Part shown: piece after piece, positions 17,998-26,327 of the stretch
Numbering within the stretch: position 1 is the stretch's first letter
How the letters are laid out: each line of letters starts with the position of its first letter
DNA from: Oscillospiraceae bacterium
GTDB taxonomy: Bacteria; Bacillota; Clostridia; Oscillospirales; CAG-272
NCBI GenBank assembly: GCA_015064695.1
Contig: SVRS01000018.1
Location: 1 to 42,329, forward strand
Length of the DNA: 42,329 nucleotides
Direction: 5' to 3'
Made by a program: the position numbers and the translations under genes
Notes under the pieces: model-generated
The model's database searches: none
The model's input: the letters and a program-made list of their open reading frames with translations, nothing else
What the model was told of the DNA's origin: nothing

Positions 17998-19224
17998 TTA
18001 CTTGTTCTTGTTCTTGGCATCCACCATAGCCTTGACCTTGATGGGCAGACCGTAGAGGTTAATGAAGCCGGCAGAATCCTTCTGATCGTAGTCGGACTCA
18101 CCGAAGGTGGCGATCTCCTCGGAGTAGAGGGAGTAGTCGGACCAGACGCCTGCGTTGATCATGTTGCCCTTGTAGAGCTTCAGACGGACCTTACCCGTGA
18201 CGGTCTCCTGGGTCTTGTCCACAAATGCAGCCAGAGCCTCGCGCAGGGGGGTGAACCACTGGCCGTTGTAGACCAGCTCGGCGTAGGTGATGGCCAGCTT
18301 CTGTTTCTCGTGGAGGGTCATCTTATCCAGGCAGATGCTCTCCAGGACGCTGTGGGCCTTGTACAGGATCGTTCCGCCGGGGGTCTCGTAGACGCCGCGA
18401 CACTTCATGCCGACCAGACGGTTCTCCACAATATCCAAAAGACCGATACCGTTCTTACCGCCGATCTCGTTGAGGGCCAGGATGATCTCCTTAGCGGTCA
18501 TCTTCTTGCCGTCCAAAGCTACGGGAACACCCTTGTCAAACTCCAGCTCAATGTAGGTGGGGGTGTCGGGAGCCAGGATGGGGGAAACGCCCATCTCCAG
18601 GAAGCCGGGCTTCTCGTACATGGGCTCGTTACCGGTGTCCTCCAGGTCCAGGCCCTCGTGGGACAGGTGCCAGAGGTTCTTATCCTTGGAGTAGTTGGTC
18701 TCGCGGTTGATCTTCAGGGGCACGTTGTGTGCCTCAGCATAGTCGATCTCCTCCTCGCGGGACTTGATATCCCACTCTCTCCAGGGAGCGATGATGGGCA
18801 TATCGGGGCAGAAGTGCTTGAGGGTCAGCTCGAAGCGGACCTGGTCGTTACCCTTACCGGTACAACCGTGGCAGATGGCGTCAGCGCCCTCCTTGATGGC
18901 GATCTCGGCCAGACCCTTGGCGATGCAGGGACGGGCATGGGAGGTACCCAGCAGGTACTCCTCGTAGATGGCGCCGGCCTTCATGCAGGGGATAATGTAC
19001 TCGTCCACGTACTCCTCGGTGAGATCCAGGACGTAGAGCTTGGAAGCGCCGGTCTTGAGAGCCTTCTCCTCCAGGCCCTCCAGCTCGTCGGCCTGACCGA
19101 CGTTACCGGAAACCGCGATGACCTCGCAGTTGTTGTAGTTCTCTTTCAGCCACGGAATGATGATGGACGTATCCAGCCCGCCGGAATAGGCGAGAACAAC
19201 TTTTTTGATGTTATCTTTATTCAT
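17998..19224 (-). CDS. argG: Argininosuccinate synthase
   Basis: Condenses citrulline and aspartate with ATP. The 408-aa protein starts with the PP-loop [12 protein letters not shown] and has [16 protein letters not shown] and the citrulline-binding [21 protein letters not shown] C-half. Length is normal. GGAGGAATATC precedes the ATG, and a consensus promoter lies at 19288-19316. It leads an argG-argF operon. Confidence 0.97.
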   Translation of the reverse strand: MNKDNIKKVVLAYSGGLDTSIIIPWLKENYNNCEVIAVSGNVGQADELEGLEEKALKTGASKLYVLDLTEEYVDEYIIPCMKAGAIYEEYLLGTSHARPCIAKGLAEIAIKEGADAICHGCTGKGNDQVRFELTLKHFCPDMPIIAPWREWDIKSREEEIDYAEAHNVPLKINRETNYSKDKNLWHLSHEGLDLEDTGNEPMYEKPGFLEMGVSPILAPDTPTYIELEFDKGVPVALDGKKMTAKEIILALNEIGGKNGIGLLDIVENRLVGMKCRGVYETPGGTILYKAHSVLESICLDKMTLHEKQKLAITYAELVYNGQWFTPLREALAAFVDKTQETVTGKVRLKLYKGNMINAGVWSDYSLYSEEIATFGESDYDQKDSAGFINLYGLPIKVKAMVDAKNKNK

Positions 19225-19287
19225 GATATTCCTCCATTTTGCATCTGTCTTGTATATTTATGCGAAGATGCGTACTTGAATGCGAAT

Positions 19288-19316
19288 ATTATACCAGTTT
19301 GTGAAGGATTTGTCAA
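19288..19316 (-). promoter_or_regulatory. Consensus promoter of argGF
   Basis: TTGACA (19311-19316), 17 bases, TATAAT (19288-19293), giving a leader of about 55 bases before the argG start at 19224. The leader has no obvious riboswitch. The space 19317-19516 between this and the divergent MATE promoter is AT-rich and holds no gene I can support. Confidence 0.88.
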
Positions 19317-19516
19317 TAGTGAATTGTGTTCAAATTGTAAATTATTCCCGAGATTTTTCGGGCATTTTGCATAAAAAATCACATCAAAAGCTTTCCTCGC
19401 CTTCTCTCACGAATTTTATGCATATTTTTGCGAATATATTCATTTCAGATGAATATCACCAACACAAATAATTCCGTCACTCCTTCAATCTCTTCCCGAA
19501 AAAATTCCCGAACCAT

Positions 19517-19545
19517 TTGCATTTTTGGGCAGAATGTGGTATAAT
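19517..19545 (+). promoter_or_regulatory. Promoter of the MATE transporter gene
   Basis: TTGCAT (19517-19522), 17 bases, TATAAT (19540-19545), 32 bases before the start codon, on the plus strand and divergent from argGF. Confidence 0.8.
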
Positions 19546-19577
19546 GAAAGAAGTTTGAAGGAATCGAGGCGATCACA

Positions 19578-20960
19578 TTGAATCGAACGACCCAAATACG
19601 GGATTTCACAAAGGGGAGCATTCCCCGACAGCTCATCAGCTTCGCCACGCCCTTGTTCCTCTCCAACCTGCTCCAGATCGTTTATAATATGGTCGATATG
19701 ATGGTAGTAGGCAGTGTGCTGGGCAAGGCGGGCACGTCGGCAGTTTCCGTCGGCGGCGACGTTTCCAACCTTCTGGCCTTCATCGCCATGGGCTTTGCCT
19801 CGGCAGGCCAGGTCATCATCGCACGTCTCATCGGTAGCAACGAGCGCAGGAAGCTCCCACGATTCGTGGGAACTATGGTGGGCTTTTTGGCCCTGGCCGC
19901 TCTGGTCATGAGCGGAGGAGGACTCCTGCTCCAGGACACCATGCTATCCCTCATGAAAACCCCCGCCGAAGCTTACGAGGGCGCGGTAGCCTATTCCACC
20001 ATCTGCATGGCAGGTCTCATTTTCATCTACGGCTACAACGTCACCTCAGCCATCCTCCGGGGCATGGGAGATTCCAAGCATCCCTTCATTTTCATCAGCA
20101 TTGCCGCAATTCTGAACCTGGTGCTGGATATCGTATTCGTGGCCGGTCTGCATATGGGCGCGGGCGGTGCCGCCCTGGCTACGGTCATGAGCCAAGCCGT
20201 CAGTGTGATCATCTCCACCATCTATCTCGTCCGCAACCGTCAAAGATACGAGCTGGACATGCGCATGACGGACTTCGTCAAATGGGACAAGGAGCTGCTT
20301 CGCGACCTGATTGGCCTGGGCGTTCCCATGGCCATCAAGACCTGCTCCATCCAGGTCTCCAAGCTCTTCGTCAACGCCTTCGTCAACGGCTACGGCGTAG
20401 CGATCTCCGCCTTCTCGGGCATCGCCAATAAAATTGCCAGCGTGTCCAACCTCATTTCCCAATCCATGAACGTGGCAGGCTCCACCATGGTGGGGCAGAA
20501 CCTGGCGGCGGGGCAGTTCAAGCGGGTCAAGAAGATCATGGCCACCATCACAGTCATCACCCTGTCCGTGTCGATCTCCCTGTCCATCGCCATCTGCCTG
20601 TTCCCCGAGGCCATCTTCTCAGTCTTCACCGCCGAGGGCGACACCGACGTGCTGGCTCTGGTGGACGGATATCTGCCCATCGCGGTGCTGATGTTCATGG
20701 GCTCGGCCTTCCGCTCCATGATGAACTCCCTGCTCAACGGCAGCGGCAACCACAAGGTCAATTTCGCCACAGCCATCCTGGACGGCATCATCATGCGCAT
20801 CGGTCTGGCCGTCCTGTTCGGTCTGGTGCTGGACATGAAGCACTACGGCTTCTGGCTGGGGGATGCCCTGGCGGGATTCACGCCCTTCTGGATCGGCCTC
20901 GTTTTCTTCTTCACGGGAGCTTGGAAGAAGGGAGCGAAGGTGAAGGCGGAGGAGGAATAA
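19578..20960 (+). CDS. MATE family multidrug/metabolite exporter
   Basis: A 460-aa membrane protein with about 12 hydrophobic segments in two related halves. The first helix region (IPRQLISFATPLFLSNLLQI) and the VDMMVVGSVLGKAGTSAVSV segment are typical of MatE proteins, which expel cationic compounds using Na+ or H+ gradients. Translation starts at TTG (19578), with GAGG at 19566-19569 as the ribosome site; no ATG fits the family N-terminus better. It is the only confident plus-strand gene in the window, with its own promoter. The substrate cannot be predicted. Confidence 0.93.
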   Translation: MNRTTQIRDFTKGSIPRQLISFATPLFLSNLLQIVYNMVDMMVVGSVLGKAGTSAVSVGGDVSNLLAFIAMGFASAGQVIIARLIGSNERRKLPRFVGTMVGFLALAALVMSGGGLLLQDTMLSLMKTPAEAYEGAVAYSTICMAGLIFIYGYNVTSAILRGMGDSKHPFIFISIAAILNLVLDIVFVAGLHMGAGGAALATVMSQAVSVIISTIYLVRNRQRYELDMRMTDFVKWDKELLRDLIGLGVPMAIKTCSIQVSKLFVNAFVNGYGVAISAFSGIANKIASVSNLISQSMNVAGSTMVGQNLAAGQFKRVKKIMATITVITLSVSISLSIAICLFPEAIFSVFTAEGDTDVLALVDGYLPIAVLMFMGSAFRSMMNSLLNGSGNHKVNFATAILDGIIMRIGLAVLFGLVLDMKHYGFWLGDALAGFTPFWIGLVFFFTGAWKKGAKVKAEEE

Positions 20961-20970
20961 TACCGCGAGA

Positions 20971-21062
20971 GCCCCCTCCCAAAGGGGGCCTAACGAGAAA
21001 ATTTCCGCCTTTAGGCTCCCTCCGGGAGGGAGCTGTCACGAGGTGACTGAGGGAGAACGCGT
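20971..21062. repeat. Palindromic repeat cluster after the MATE gene
   Basis: Contains GCCCCCT/AGGGGGC (20971-20977 with 20983-20989), the palindrome GCTCCCTCCGGGAGGGAGC (21015-21033) and GTCACGAGGTGAC (21035-21047). It is related to the cluster at 14105-14219. It may end MATE transcription, though no U tract follows. Confidence 0.6.
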
Positions 21063-21181
21063 GCCCATGATGCAAGCATTCTATCAGAGATTCGTATAAG
21101 AACTCCAAAGACTTTGGCAATAGGGTTTATGTAGGCGCGGCTTGGAGGAGAGACATTTTCATAGGAACCCATATATACACG

Positions 21182-21213
21182 AATCGGCAGAGGAAACCCT
21201 CTGCCGATTTTTA
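21182..21213 (+). terminator. Hairpin terminator, CGGCAGAGG type
   Basis: A perfect 12-bp stem, AATCGGCAGAGG with its complement (21182-21193 and 21198-21209), followed by a T run on the plus strand. The arms are the same as those of the hairpin at 206-237, so the element is repeated in the genome. Confidence 0.65.
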
Positions 21214-21219
21214 TAGGGA

Positions 21220-21439
21220 AGCCCTTTTTCCTTGTCACCGCCACGCCGTCACCGTTCAGATCCTTGACGGCGTATCCGCAATTCGCCGTGTCCTCCTGTC
21301 GGGGAAACCAGCGAGTGGCGGCCGCGTACAAGGCCTGAAACAGCTCCCACTCCGCCTCATCTCGGAGCTGAAGCTCGCGGATCACGGCTTCGGGATTCGT
21401 GTTTATAAAGGGAACGCTTTGAACGGTCTTGCGGTACAA
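21220..21439 (-). pseudogene. Decayed fragment of a gene ending in a DLNGDG motif
   Basis: About 66 codons look protein-like (AVIRELQLRDEAEWELFQAL, then YAVKDLNGDGVAV). KDLNGDG followed by a strand is common in clostridial lipoproteins with calcium-type DxNxDG loops, where the protein continues for a long way. Here the reading runs instead into hairpin and palindromic repeats. No signal peptide or good start exists; the first possible codon is TTG without a ribosome site. I read it as a remnant cut at both ends. The sequence from 20961 to 21551 holds otherwise only repeats and terminators. Confidence 0.4.
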
Positions 21440-21492
21440 CGCCCTCTACCGATTATGACACGGTTTGCACGGGAAATTTGTCAGAGAAATCA

Positions 21493-21536
21493 AAAAAATT
21501 CAAAAGGGGCCGTCTCCAAGCACGGAAGACAGCCCC
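21493..21536 (-). terminator. Terminator after the aconitase X genes
   Basis: On the minus strand GGGGC and GTCT pair with AGAC and GCCCC (outer arms 21532-21536 and 21506-21510) and are followed by TTTTGAATTTTTTT, a good intrinsic terminator 15 bases after the small-subunit stop. Confidence 0.85.
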
Positions 21537-21551
21537 TCAAAACGGGGGAAA

Positions 21552-21995
21552 TTATTCCACCTCAACCATACCGTCCGCCTTGACGGTCACCTTCATGCCG
21601 TCCTTGACGTAGTTGAGGAACTCGTCGCCCAAGCAATCTACCACGGGCATGGAGACACCCTCCACCCACACGTCGGCCAGAATGGCGCCGGCGGCGGCGA
21701 GAGAATCGATATGGCCCGAGAAGAGCATACAGGCGGGGTTCTTCCCCATGGCGCAGGCGCAGTACAGCACCAGACCGCCCGTGGTGGAGCCAATGGTCTG
21801 AGGCAGGCACAAGGCCTTGCCGATCATGGGCTTACCGTGGAGATCCTTGTTGTTCTGGTCACCGCACTTTACCTCCTTATCACCAAACTGCAGAGCCATC
21901 TGGAAGGAGGCCAGGGTGTTAAAGCCTTCGGTGGTCACGAGCGCCTCGGCGGAAGCCTCGCCGGGAGCAACCACTCTTCCTTGGAACTGTTTCAT
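21552..21995 (-). CDS. Aconitase X small (swivel) subunit, DUF126
   Basis: The 147-aa protein is the swivel-domain partner of the catalytic subunit encoded just upstream. It has the domain's start (QFQGRVVAPGEASAEALVT), the GSTTGGLVLYCACAMGKNP loop that closes over the active site, and the VWVEGVSMPVVDCLGDE end. The start at 21995 is one base after the stop of the large-subunit gene, with GGGAGG inside that gene's 3' end, so synthesis is coupled. Known AcnX enzymes dehydrate cis-3-hydroxy-L-proline (bacteria) or phosphomevalonate (archaea); I cannot choose a substrate here. Confidence 0.88.
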   Translation of the reverse strand: MKQFQGRVVAPGEASAEALVTTEGFNTLASFQMALQFGDKEVKCGDQNNKDLHGKPMIGKALCLPQTIGSTTGGLVLYCACAMGKNPACMLFSGHIDSLAAAGAILADVWVEGVSMPVVDCLGDEFLNYVKDGMKVTVKADGMVEVE

Positions 21996-21996
21996 A

Positions 21997-23271
21997 TCAC
22001 TTGCCTCCCTTCGTGATGGCGGAGAGGATCTCCGCGTCGGTGTAGTAGCGTGCACTGGTATAGGTGCGCAGCTTGTTGGATGAGGTAATCACGGGCATCT
22101 TCTTGCACAAGGGGTTGTTCATGTACATGAGAGGGCAGATATAGGAGGTGATGACGCCCGTGGCCTTGAGGCGGGCGGCGTACTCGGTCTTGTCGAAGGC
22201 CTCCAGCACCTTGGGGGCGGCGGTCAACACCGTGGGGATCAGCACACGCTTCTTGCCGCTCTCCAGCAGGCCTGCCTCGATCTTCTCGGTCCAATCCTTG
22301 AGTTGCTCCAAGGAGAGGTGAGGGCAACCCACGAAGCAGAGCTTGGGGGTGGCATCGGGATTCTTCCACATGACGGGGTAGTTTGCCTGGACTCTCGCCA
22401 GCTCAGCATCATCGATGATATACTCCTTCGCGCCCTCTGCGATCAGGGTCCTTCCCTGCTCCACCGCCTCGGGGGTGAGGTTTTCGATGTGGTACAGACC
22501 CACCGCACCGTTGGAGGCGGTGGCCGCACCGAAATCCTTCAAATACGAGCAAGCGGCATCATTCAGTTCTGTACCCAGCCACTTGTCCAAACCTACCACG
22601 TAGGGCACGTCCTCCATGACCTTCATACCGATGGCCGAGCCCAAAAGCTGTGCCTCGGGCTTCTTGGTGGTCTGAATCTTGACCACCCAGGTGGCCTTAC
22701 GGCCCTCGTCGGTCAAAAGCCCGAAGTAGGGGACATAGCCCACGATGGAGCCCATGATGTCGATGATACCCGAATTGCGGTTGCACCGCGCGCCCAGCAC
22801 CGAGTTGGCGTACACCACGGCAGAGGACTCTGCCCAGGAGAGGACGTCACCCTTTCCCGGCTTATTGCCCACCTCATCCATGTAGCAGGTGCAGGTGAAG
22901 GCATCCTTATCCATGAGACCCAGCTTTTCCAGCTGACCCTCGTAGAAATCCTGCTTGGTGTACATGAACTTGTTGAACACGAGGTTTTGGAGGAAATTCG
23001 CGGGGACGTTCTTGTCCAGAGGACGGGGATCCACCGAGAAGGTCTGCCCCGATGCCACACCCGCATCCAGGATCTGTTGCATAAGATCGTACACGGGTGC
23101 CATGACCTTGAGGCCGAAGGAGGTCACAAGGTGGTTATGCTGAGAGGTGATGGGCACCAGCTTCTCTGCCTCAAAGGCATCGCCGTACATCACCAGGGTC
23201 TTCATGACTTTCGCAAGGGTCTCCCCTTTTTCGCCATTCAGAATGGCCTGTTGTTCCTGTGTCAAAATCAT
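21997..23271 (-). CDS. Aconitase X catalytic (large) subunit, DUF521
   Basis: The 424-aa protein is the catalytic chain of an aconitase X-type dehydratase, an Fe-S enzyme. Candidate cluster ligands are Cys163 (GARCNRNSG), Cys316 (VGCPHLS) and Cys379 (SYICPLMYM), at the positions used in characterised members. SWAESSAVVYANSVLGARCN is the strongest family signature. The split large/small arrangement is common in bacteria. AAGGAGTCAAGCC precedes the ATG at 23271. It follows the enoate-reductase-like gene by about 105 bases including a hairpin repeat, suggesting one operon in which this enzyme removes water and the flavoenzyme reduces the resulting double bond, or the reverse order. Confidence 0.92.
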   Translation of the reverse strand: MILTQEQQAILNGEKGETLAKVMKTLVMYGDAFEAEKLVPITSQHNHLVTSFGLKVMAPVYDLMQQILDAGVASGQTFSVDPRPLDKNVPANFLQNLVFNKFMYTKQDFYEGQLEKLGLMDKDAFTCTCYMDEVGNKPGKGDVLSWAESSAVVYANSVLGARCNRNSGIIDIMGSIVGYVPYFGLLTDEGRKATWVVKIQTTKKPEAQLLGSAIGMKVMEDVPYVVGLDKWLGTELNDAACSYLKDFGAATASNGAVGLYHIENLTPEAVEQGRTLIAEGAKEYIIDDAELARVQANYPVMWKNPDATPKLCFVGCPHLSLEQLKDWTEKIEAGLLESGKKRVLIPTVLTAAPKVLEAFDKTEYAARLKATGVITSYICPLMYMNNPLCKKMPVITSSNKLRTYTSARYYTDAEILSAITKGGK

Positions 23272-23315
23272 GGCTTGACTCCTTATATGAATTTTTGTTA
23301 ATGCTCCGGGAGATT

Positions 23316-23377
23316 CCTAAGAACCCTTTCCCAAAAGGGTTCTTAGGTGAGGGTCAGGGACGGAGTCCCTCGTTCTC
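23316..23377 (-). repeat. Double-hairpin element between the flavoenzyme and aconitase X genes
   Basis: A perfect 14-bp stem (23316-23329 with 23334-23347, CCTAAGAACCCTTT type) and a second small stem (GGGAC/GTCCC) touch the flavoenzyme stop. The first arm is nearly the same as that in the element after purL (CCAAGAACCCTTTT). Confidence 0.6.
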
Positions 23378-25441
23378 TCACAGCTTCATGCACACATCCC
23401 ACGCGCCCCAGATGACGGTCCGCAGGTTGCCCACGTTCTTCGCATCGCCAATGACGTGTACCCCCTTGGTGGCAACGGGATCGGGATTATAGCCCACCGA
23501 GAGGATGACCGAATCGGCGGGAATGGTCTCGGTCTGGCCGTCCTTGTGAGAGATCACCACGCCGTCGGCCTTGATCTCGGATACACCCGTCTCCAAATGG
23601 ACGGGGACCTTGTTGGCCTTGAAGAAGTCGCGGAGGTAGGAGGTGTTAGCCAAGCAGATGCCGGGGGTGGTGATCAGGTCGTCCTGCATCTCCACGATCA
23701 CGGGCTTCTTGCCCTGCAAGTAGAGGTCGTAGGCGATCTCGCAGCCGGTCAGACCGCCGCCAACCACAACTACCTTATCCCCTACGGGCTTGTTGCCCAG
23801 AAGGTAATCCACGGCCTCGATGGCGGTGTCTGCCCCCTTAACGGGGATGCGACGGGCCTTGGCACCTGTGGCCACAATGATCTCGTCGGCATTCAAGGCA
23901 CGGATATCCCGAATCTCGGTGTTCATCACAAGCTTGATGGGTAGCTTGGCGACCTCGCGAGCATACCAGGCAATAAGCTCACGGTCCTTCTCCTTAAAGG
24001 AGGGTGCCGCCGCCGCGATGAACACGCCGCCCAGCTTGTCGGACTTCTCGTACAGAGTCACGCTATGGCCTCGCTTGGCGCAGAGGATAGCCGCCTCCAT
24101 ACCGCCGATGCCACCGCCAATGACCGCGATCTTCTTGACCTTCTTGGCGGGCTCGATGCGGTACTTCTTCGACTGCATGGTTTCGGGATTCAGGGCACAA
24201 CGGGCCAGGCCCATGGTATCGGTAAGATCCTGCGTGTTGGCATGGCCCTTGGAGGAGGAGAAATTAAAGCATCCCGCGTGACAGCAGATGCAGGGACGGA
24301 TGTCCTCCAAGCGGTCCTCAATGAGCTTGGTGATCCACTCGCCGTCGGCCAGGAACTGGCGTGCCACACCCACGGCATCAATGCGGCCATCGGCCACCGC
24401 CTGCGCGCCCACGTCGGGCTCCATACGACCGGCGCAGACCACGGGAATATCCACGAACTGCTTGATGTGGGAGACGTCCTCCAGGTTGCAGTTCTGGGGC
24501 ATGTACATCGGGGGATGGGCCCAGTACCAGGAGTCGTAGGTGCCGTTGTCGGCGTTGAGCATATCGTAGCCTGCATCCTGGAGATACTTGGCGGCCCGCT
24601 CGGATTCAGCCATGTTGCGGCCGACCTCCACGTAGTCCTCGCCGGGCATAGCGCCCTCGCAGAAGCCCTTCATCTTGGATTCCACAGAGTAGCGCAGAGA
24701 AACGGGGAAATTCTCGCCGCAGGCCTCCTTGATGGCCTTGACCACCTCGGCGGCGAAGCGGTAACGGTTCTCAAAAGAGCCGCCGTATTCGTCGGTGCGC
24801 TTATTGAAGAACTCCATGGAGAACTGGTCCAAGAGATACCCCTCGTGGACCGCGTGGACCTCCACGCCGTCAACCCCCGCATCCTTGCAGAGCTTGGCGG
24901 TCTTGGCGAAGGCCTCGATGATCTCGTGGATCTGCTCCTTGGTCATCTCGGGGCACTCGATGTCGGGGGCCCAACGGGAGGGCTGGGGACTGGGGGAGGC
25001 CAGCTCGTGGGAGGTGTCAATGATGGGCTTGACCAGTGCGCGGGTGAACTTATTGCGATGGAGGGGCGCCACCAGCTCAGTGATGGCCCAGGAACGGCCC
25101 ATGCCCGCGGTGAGCTGGACAAAGAGCTTGGCGCCCGTCTTATGGATCTCATCCATGAAAACCTTCAGGTCCTCGAACATCTTGGGATTCTGCCAGAGCC
25201 ACTTGCCCCAGAAGGTGTCCCGCAGGGGGGCGATGCCGGGAATGATGAGGCCCACGTTATTTTGGGCTCTCTCCAGAAAGAAATTGGCGGCCTCCTTATC
25301 GAACTTGCACCCCGTCAGCTCAAACCAGCCGAACAGAGAGGTACCGCCCATAGGGCAGAGGACAATGCGATTTTTGATCTCCACGTCCCGAATTTTCCAG
25401 GGCGTAAAGAGCGCTTGGTACTTGGGGTCTGTGTGTTCCAT
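23378..25441 (-). CDS. 2-enoate reductase-type Fe-S flavoenzyme (old yellow enzyme fused to pyridine-nucleotide oxidoreductase)
   Basis: The 687-aa protein has an FMN TIM barrel (1 to about 370), a [4Fe-4S] motif (PCICCHAGC with a later Cys in GLARCALNP), and FAD/NAD Rossmann parts (VIGGGIGGMEAAIL near 420 and VVVGGGLTGCEIA near 555). Active-site region: EVHAVHEGYLLDQF followed by NKRTDEYGG. This is the 2,4-dienoyl-CoA/2-enoate reductase and BaiCD/BaiH group, which reduces activated C=C bonds with NAD(P)H in anaerobes. AAAGGAG precedes the ATG. It lies 203 bases after a MarR gene and ahead of aconitase X. The substrate could be an enoate, a steroid or an amino-acid derivative; only the class is secure. 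Confidence 0.92.
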   Translation of the reverse strand: MEHTDPKYQALFTPWKIRDVEIKNRIVLCPMGGTSLFGWFELTGCKFDKEAANFFLERAQNNVGLIIPGIAPLRDTFWGKWLWQNPKMFEDLKVFMDEIHKTGAKLFVQLTAGMGRSWAITELVAPLHRNKFTRALVKPIIDTSHELASPSPQPSRWAPDIECPEMTKEQIHEIIEAFAKTAKLCKDAGVDGVEVHAVHEGYLLDQFSMEFFNKRTDEYGGSFENRYRFAAEVVKAIKEACGENFPVSLRYSVESKMKGFCEGAMPGEDYVEVGRNMAESERAAKYLQDAGYDMLNADNGTYDSWYWAHPPMYMPQNCNLEDVSHIKQFVDIPVVCAGRMEPDVGAQAVADGRIDAVGVARQFLADGEWITKLIEDRLEDIRPCICCHAGCFNFSSSKGHANTQDLTDTMGLARCALNPETMQSKKYRIEPAKKVKKIAVIGGGIGGMEAAILCAKRGHSVTLYEKSDKLGGVFIAAAAPSFKEKDRELIAWYAREVAKLPIKLVMNTEIRDIRALNADEIIVATGAKARRIPVKGADTAIEAVDYLLGNKPVGDKVVVVGGGLTGCEIAYDLYLQGKKPVIVEMQDDLITTPGICLANTSYLRDFFKANKVPVHLETGVSEIKADGVVISHKDGQTETIPADSVILSVGYNPDPVATKGVHVIGDAKNVGNLRTVIWGAWDVCMKL

Positions 25442-25459
25442 GGTTCTATCTCCTTTAGG

Positions 25460-25582
25460 ATACCTCTGAATATCCGGTATGTGAAATCAGCGAGACGGCT
25501 TTTCGTCAAGCCGAAAATATTCCGCCGATTTTCCATGCGATCAATTTCAGAGGTATGCTTTAAATATTTCCGAGGATTTTCG
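25460..25582 (-). promoter_or_regulatory. Leader with nested inverted repeats before the flavoenzyme gene
   Basis: Within the 203-base gap, ATACCTCTGAA (25460-25470) and TTCAGAGGTAT (25546-25556) form an 11-bp inverted pair 75 bases apart, and CCGAAAAT (25511-25518) with ATTTTCGG (25575-25582) forms another that interlocks with it. They could be half-sites of a looping operator or parts of a structured RNA. A TTGACG candidate -35 lies near 25503-25508 but no good -10 follows. Confidence 0.35.
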
Positions 25583-25644
25583 GGGTCCCCTTTAAAAACC
25601 CCGACGAATCTCAATGGTATTCTCCGGCCGTGCGACGCGCGCAA

Positions 25645-26115
25645 TCACTCATCGTCCCGTCCTTCGCAAAGCTTCGACAGAATACGGTCGATCTCTCCCA
25701 GCGCGCGGTACAGAATTCGGCGTTCCTCCTCGGTGACGCCCTCGGCCACCTCGTCCAGAACCTCGTCAATGCTTTCTGCCAGGCTCGCCGCCACCTCACG
25801 TCCCTTTTCCGTCAGAGCCAACGCGGCGCGGTAGTGCTTCCCGCCGGTCGCTCCGGCGCCCACTCGCTTGGTGCTGCGGGTCAAAAAACCGTTCTGCTCC
25901 AAGTACACAATGGAACGGGAAACGGCCGCCTTGTCCTCGTCGCAGGCCTCGCAGATCTCCGCCGCGGTCAGATTCCCTTCCTTGTAGAGCTGGTACAGGA
26001 TGGACACGTGGGGACTTTTCAGATTATATTCCGCCGTTTCCTCGCTCTTGAGGCGGCGAATGCTACGGCTGATGGAAGAGATCAGCACGGTAAATGTTTC
26101 AAAGCGGTCTTTCAT
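25645..26115 (-). CDS. MarR family transcriptional regulator
   Basis: The 156-aa protein has the MarR winged-helix plan: N-terminal dimer helix (RFETFTVLISSISRSIRRL), recognition region (LTAAEICEACDEDKAAVSRS), wing (NGFLTRSTKRVGAGATGGKH, longer than usual) and C-terminal dimer helix. MarR proteins usually repress their own and neighbouring genes and release DNA on binding a small ligand. It sits directly before the flavoenzyme and aconitase X genes in the same direction and has its own consensus promoter, so it is the likely regulator of that locus. CGGAG is the ribosome site. Confidence 0.92.
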   Translation of the reverse strand: MKDRFETFTVLISSISRSIRRLKSEETAEYNLKSPHVSILYQLYKEGNLTAAEICEACDEDKAAVSRSIVYLEQNGFLTRSTKRVGAGATGGKHYRAALALTEKGREVAASLAESIDEVLDEVAEGVTEEERRILYRALGEIDRILSKLCEGRDDE

Positions 26116-26150
26116 TTTTCAGTGATACTCCGTATTTTCATAGGAATAAT

Positions 26151-26164
26151 GTTGTAAAATCAAC
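26151..26164. promoter_or_regulatory. Possible MarR operator at the marR start site
   Basis: GTTGTAAAATCAAC is a short dyad (GTTG/CAAC) lying on the expected transcription start of the marR promoter. The position fits autorepression, but the arms are only four bases, so this is a weak call. Confidence 0.3.
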
Positions 26165-26170
26165 GTTTTT

Positions 26171-26199
26171 ATTATAACACAGACTCCGCCGTTTGTCAA
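26171..26199 (-). promoter_or_regulatory. Consensus promoter of the marR gene
   Basis: TTGACA (26194-26199), 17 bases, TATAAT (26171-26176), giving a leader of about 50 bases before marR. Confidence 0.88.
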
Positions 26200-26252
26200 C
26201 AGGCTTTGCCCTTTCTTTTTGAATATTCCGATTCTTCCGGATAACATGAGGA

Positions 26253-26281
26253 GCCCTCCCTGTACAACGTACAGGAAGGGC
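26253..26281 (-). terminator. Hairpin at the end of the transglutaminase/AAA gene train
   Basis: A 13-bp stem with one mismatch, GCCCTCCCTGTAC against GTACAGGAAGGGC, about 50 bases after the last stop. No clear U tract follows in either direction, so it may be a partial or factor-assisted terminator. Confidence 0.5.
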
Positions 26282-26327
26282 CCCTTTCGGTTACAGGACT
26301 CCGCTTTCCGATCTGAGCCGAAACGGA

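Noticed and set aside
19428..19460. Possible ArgR/AhrC box (palindromic GAATATATTC and a nearby ATGAATATC)
   Set aside because: Spacing between half-sites is two bases short of the usual box and the site is upstream of the argG -35 region; too weak to call.
21011..21240. Continuation of the frame at 21220-21439 to its stop at 21011
   Set aside because: This part is translated from hairpin and palindromic repeat DNA and has no protein-like character.
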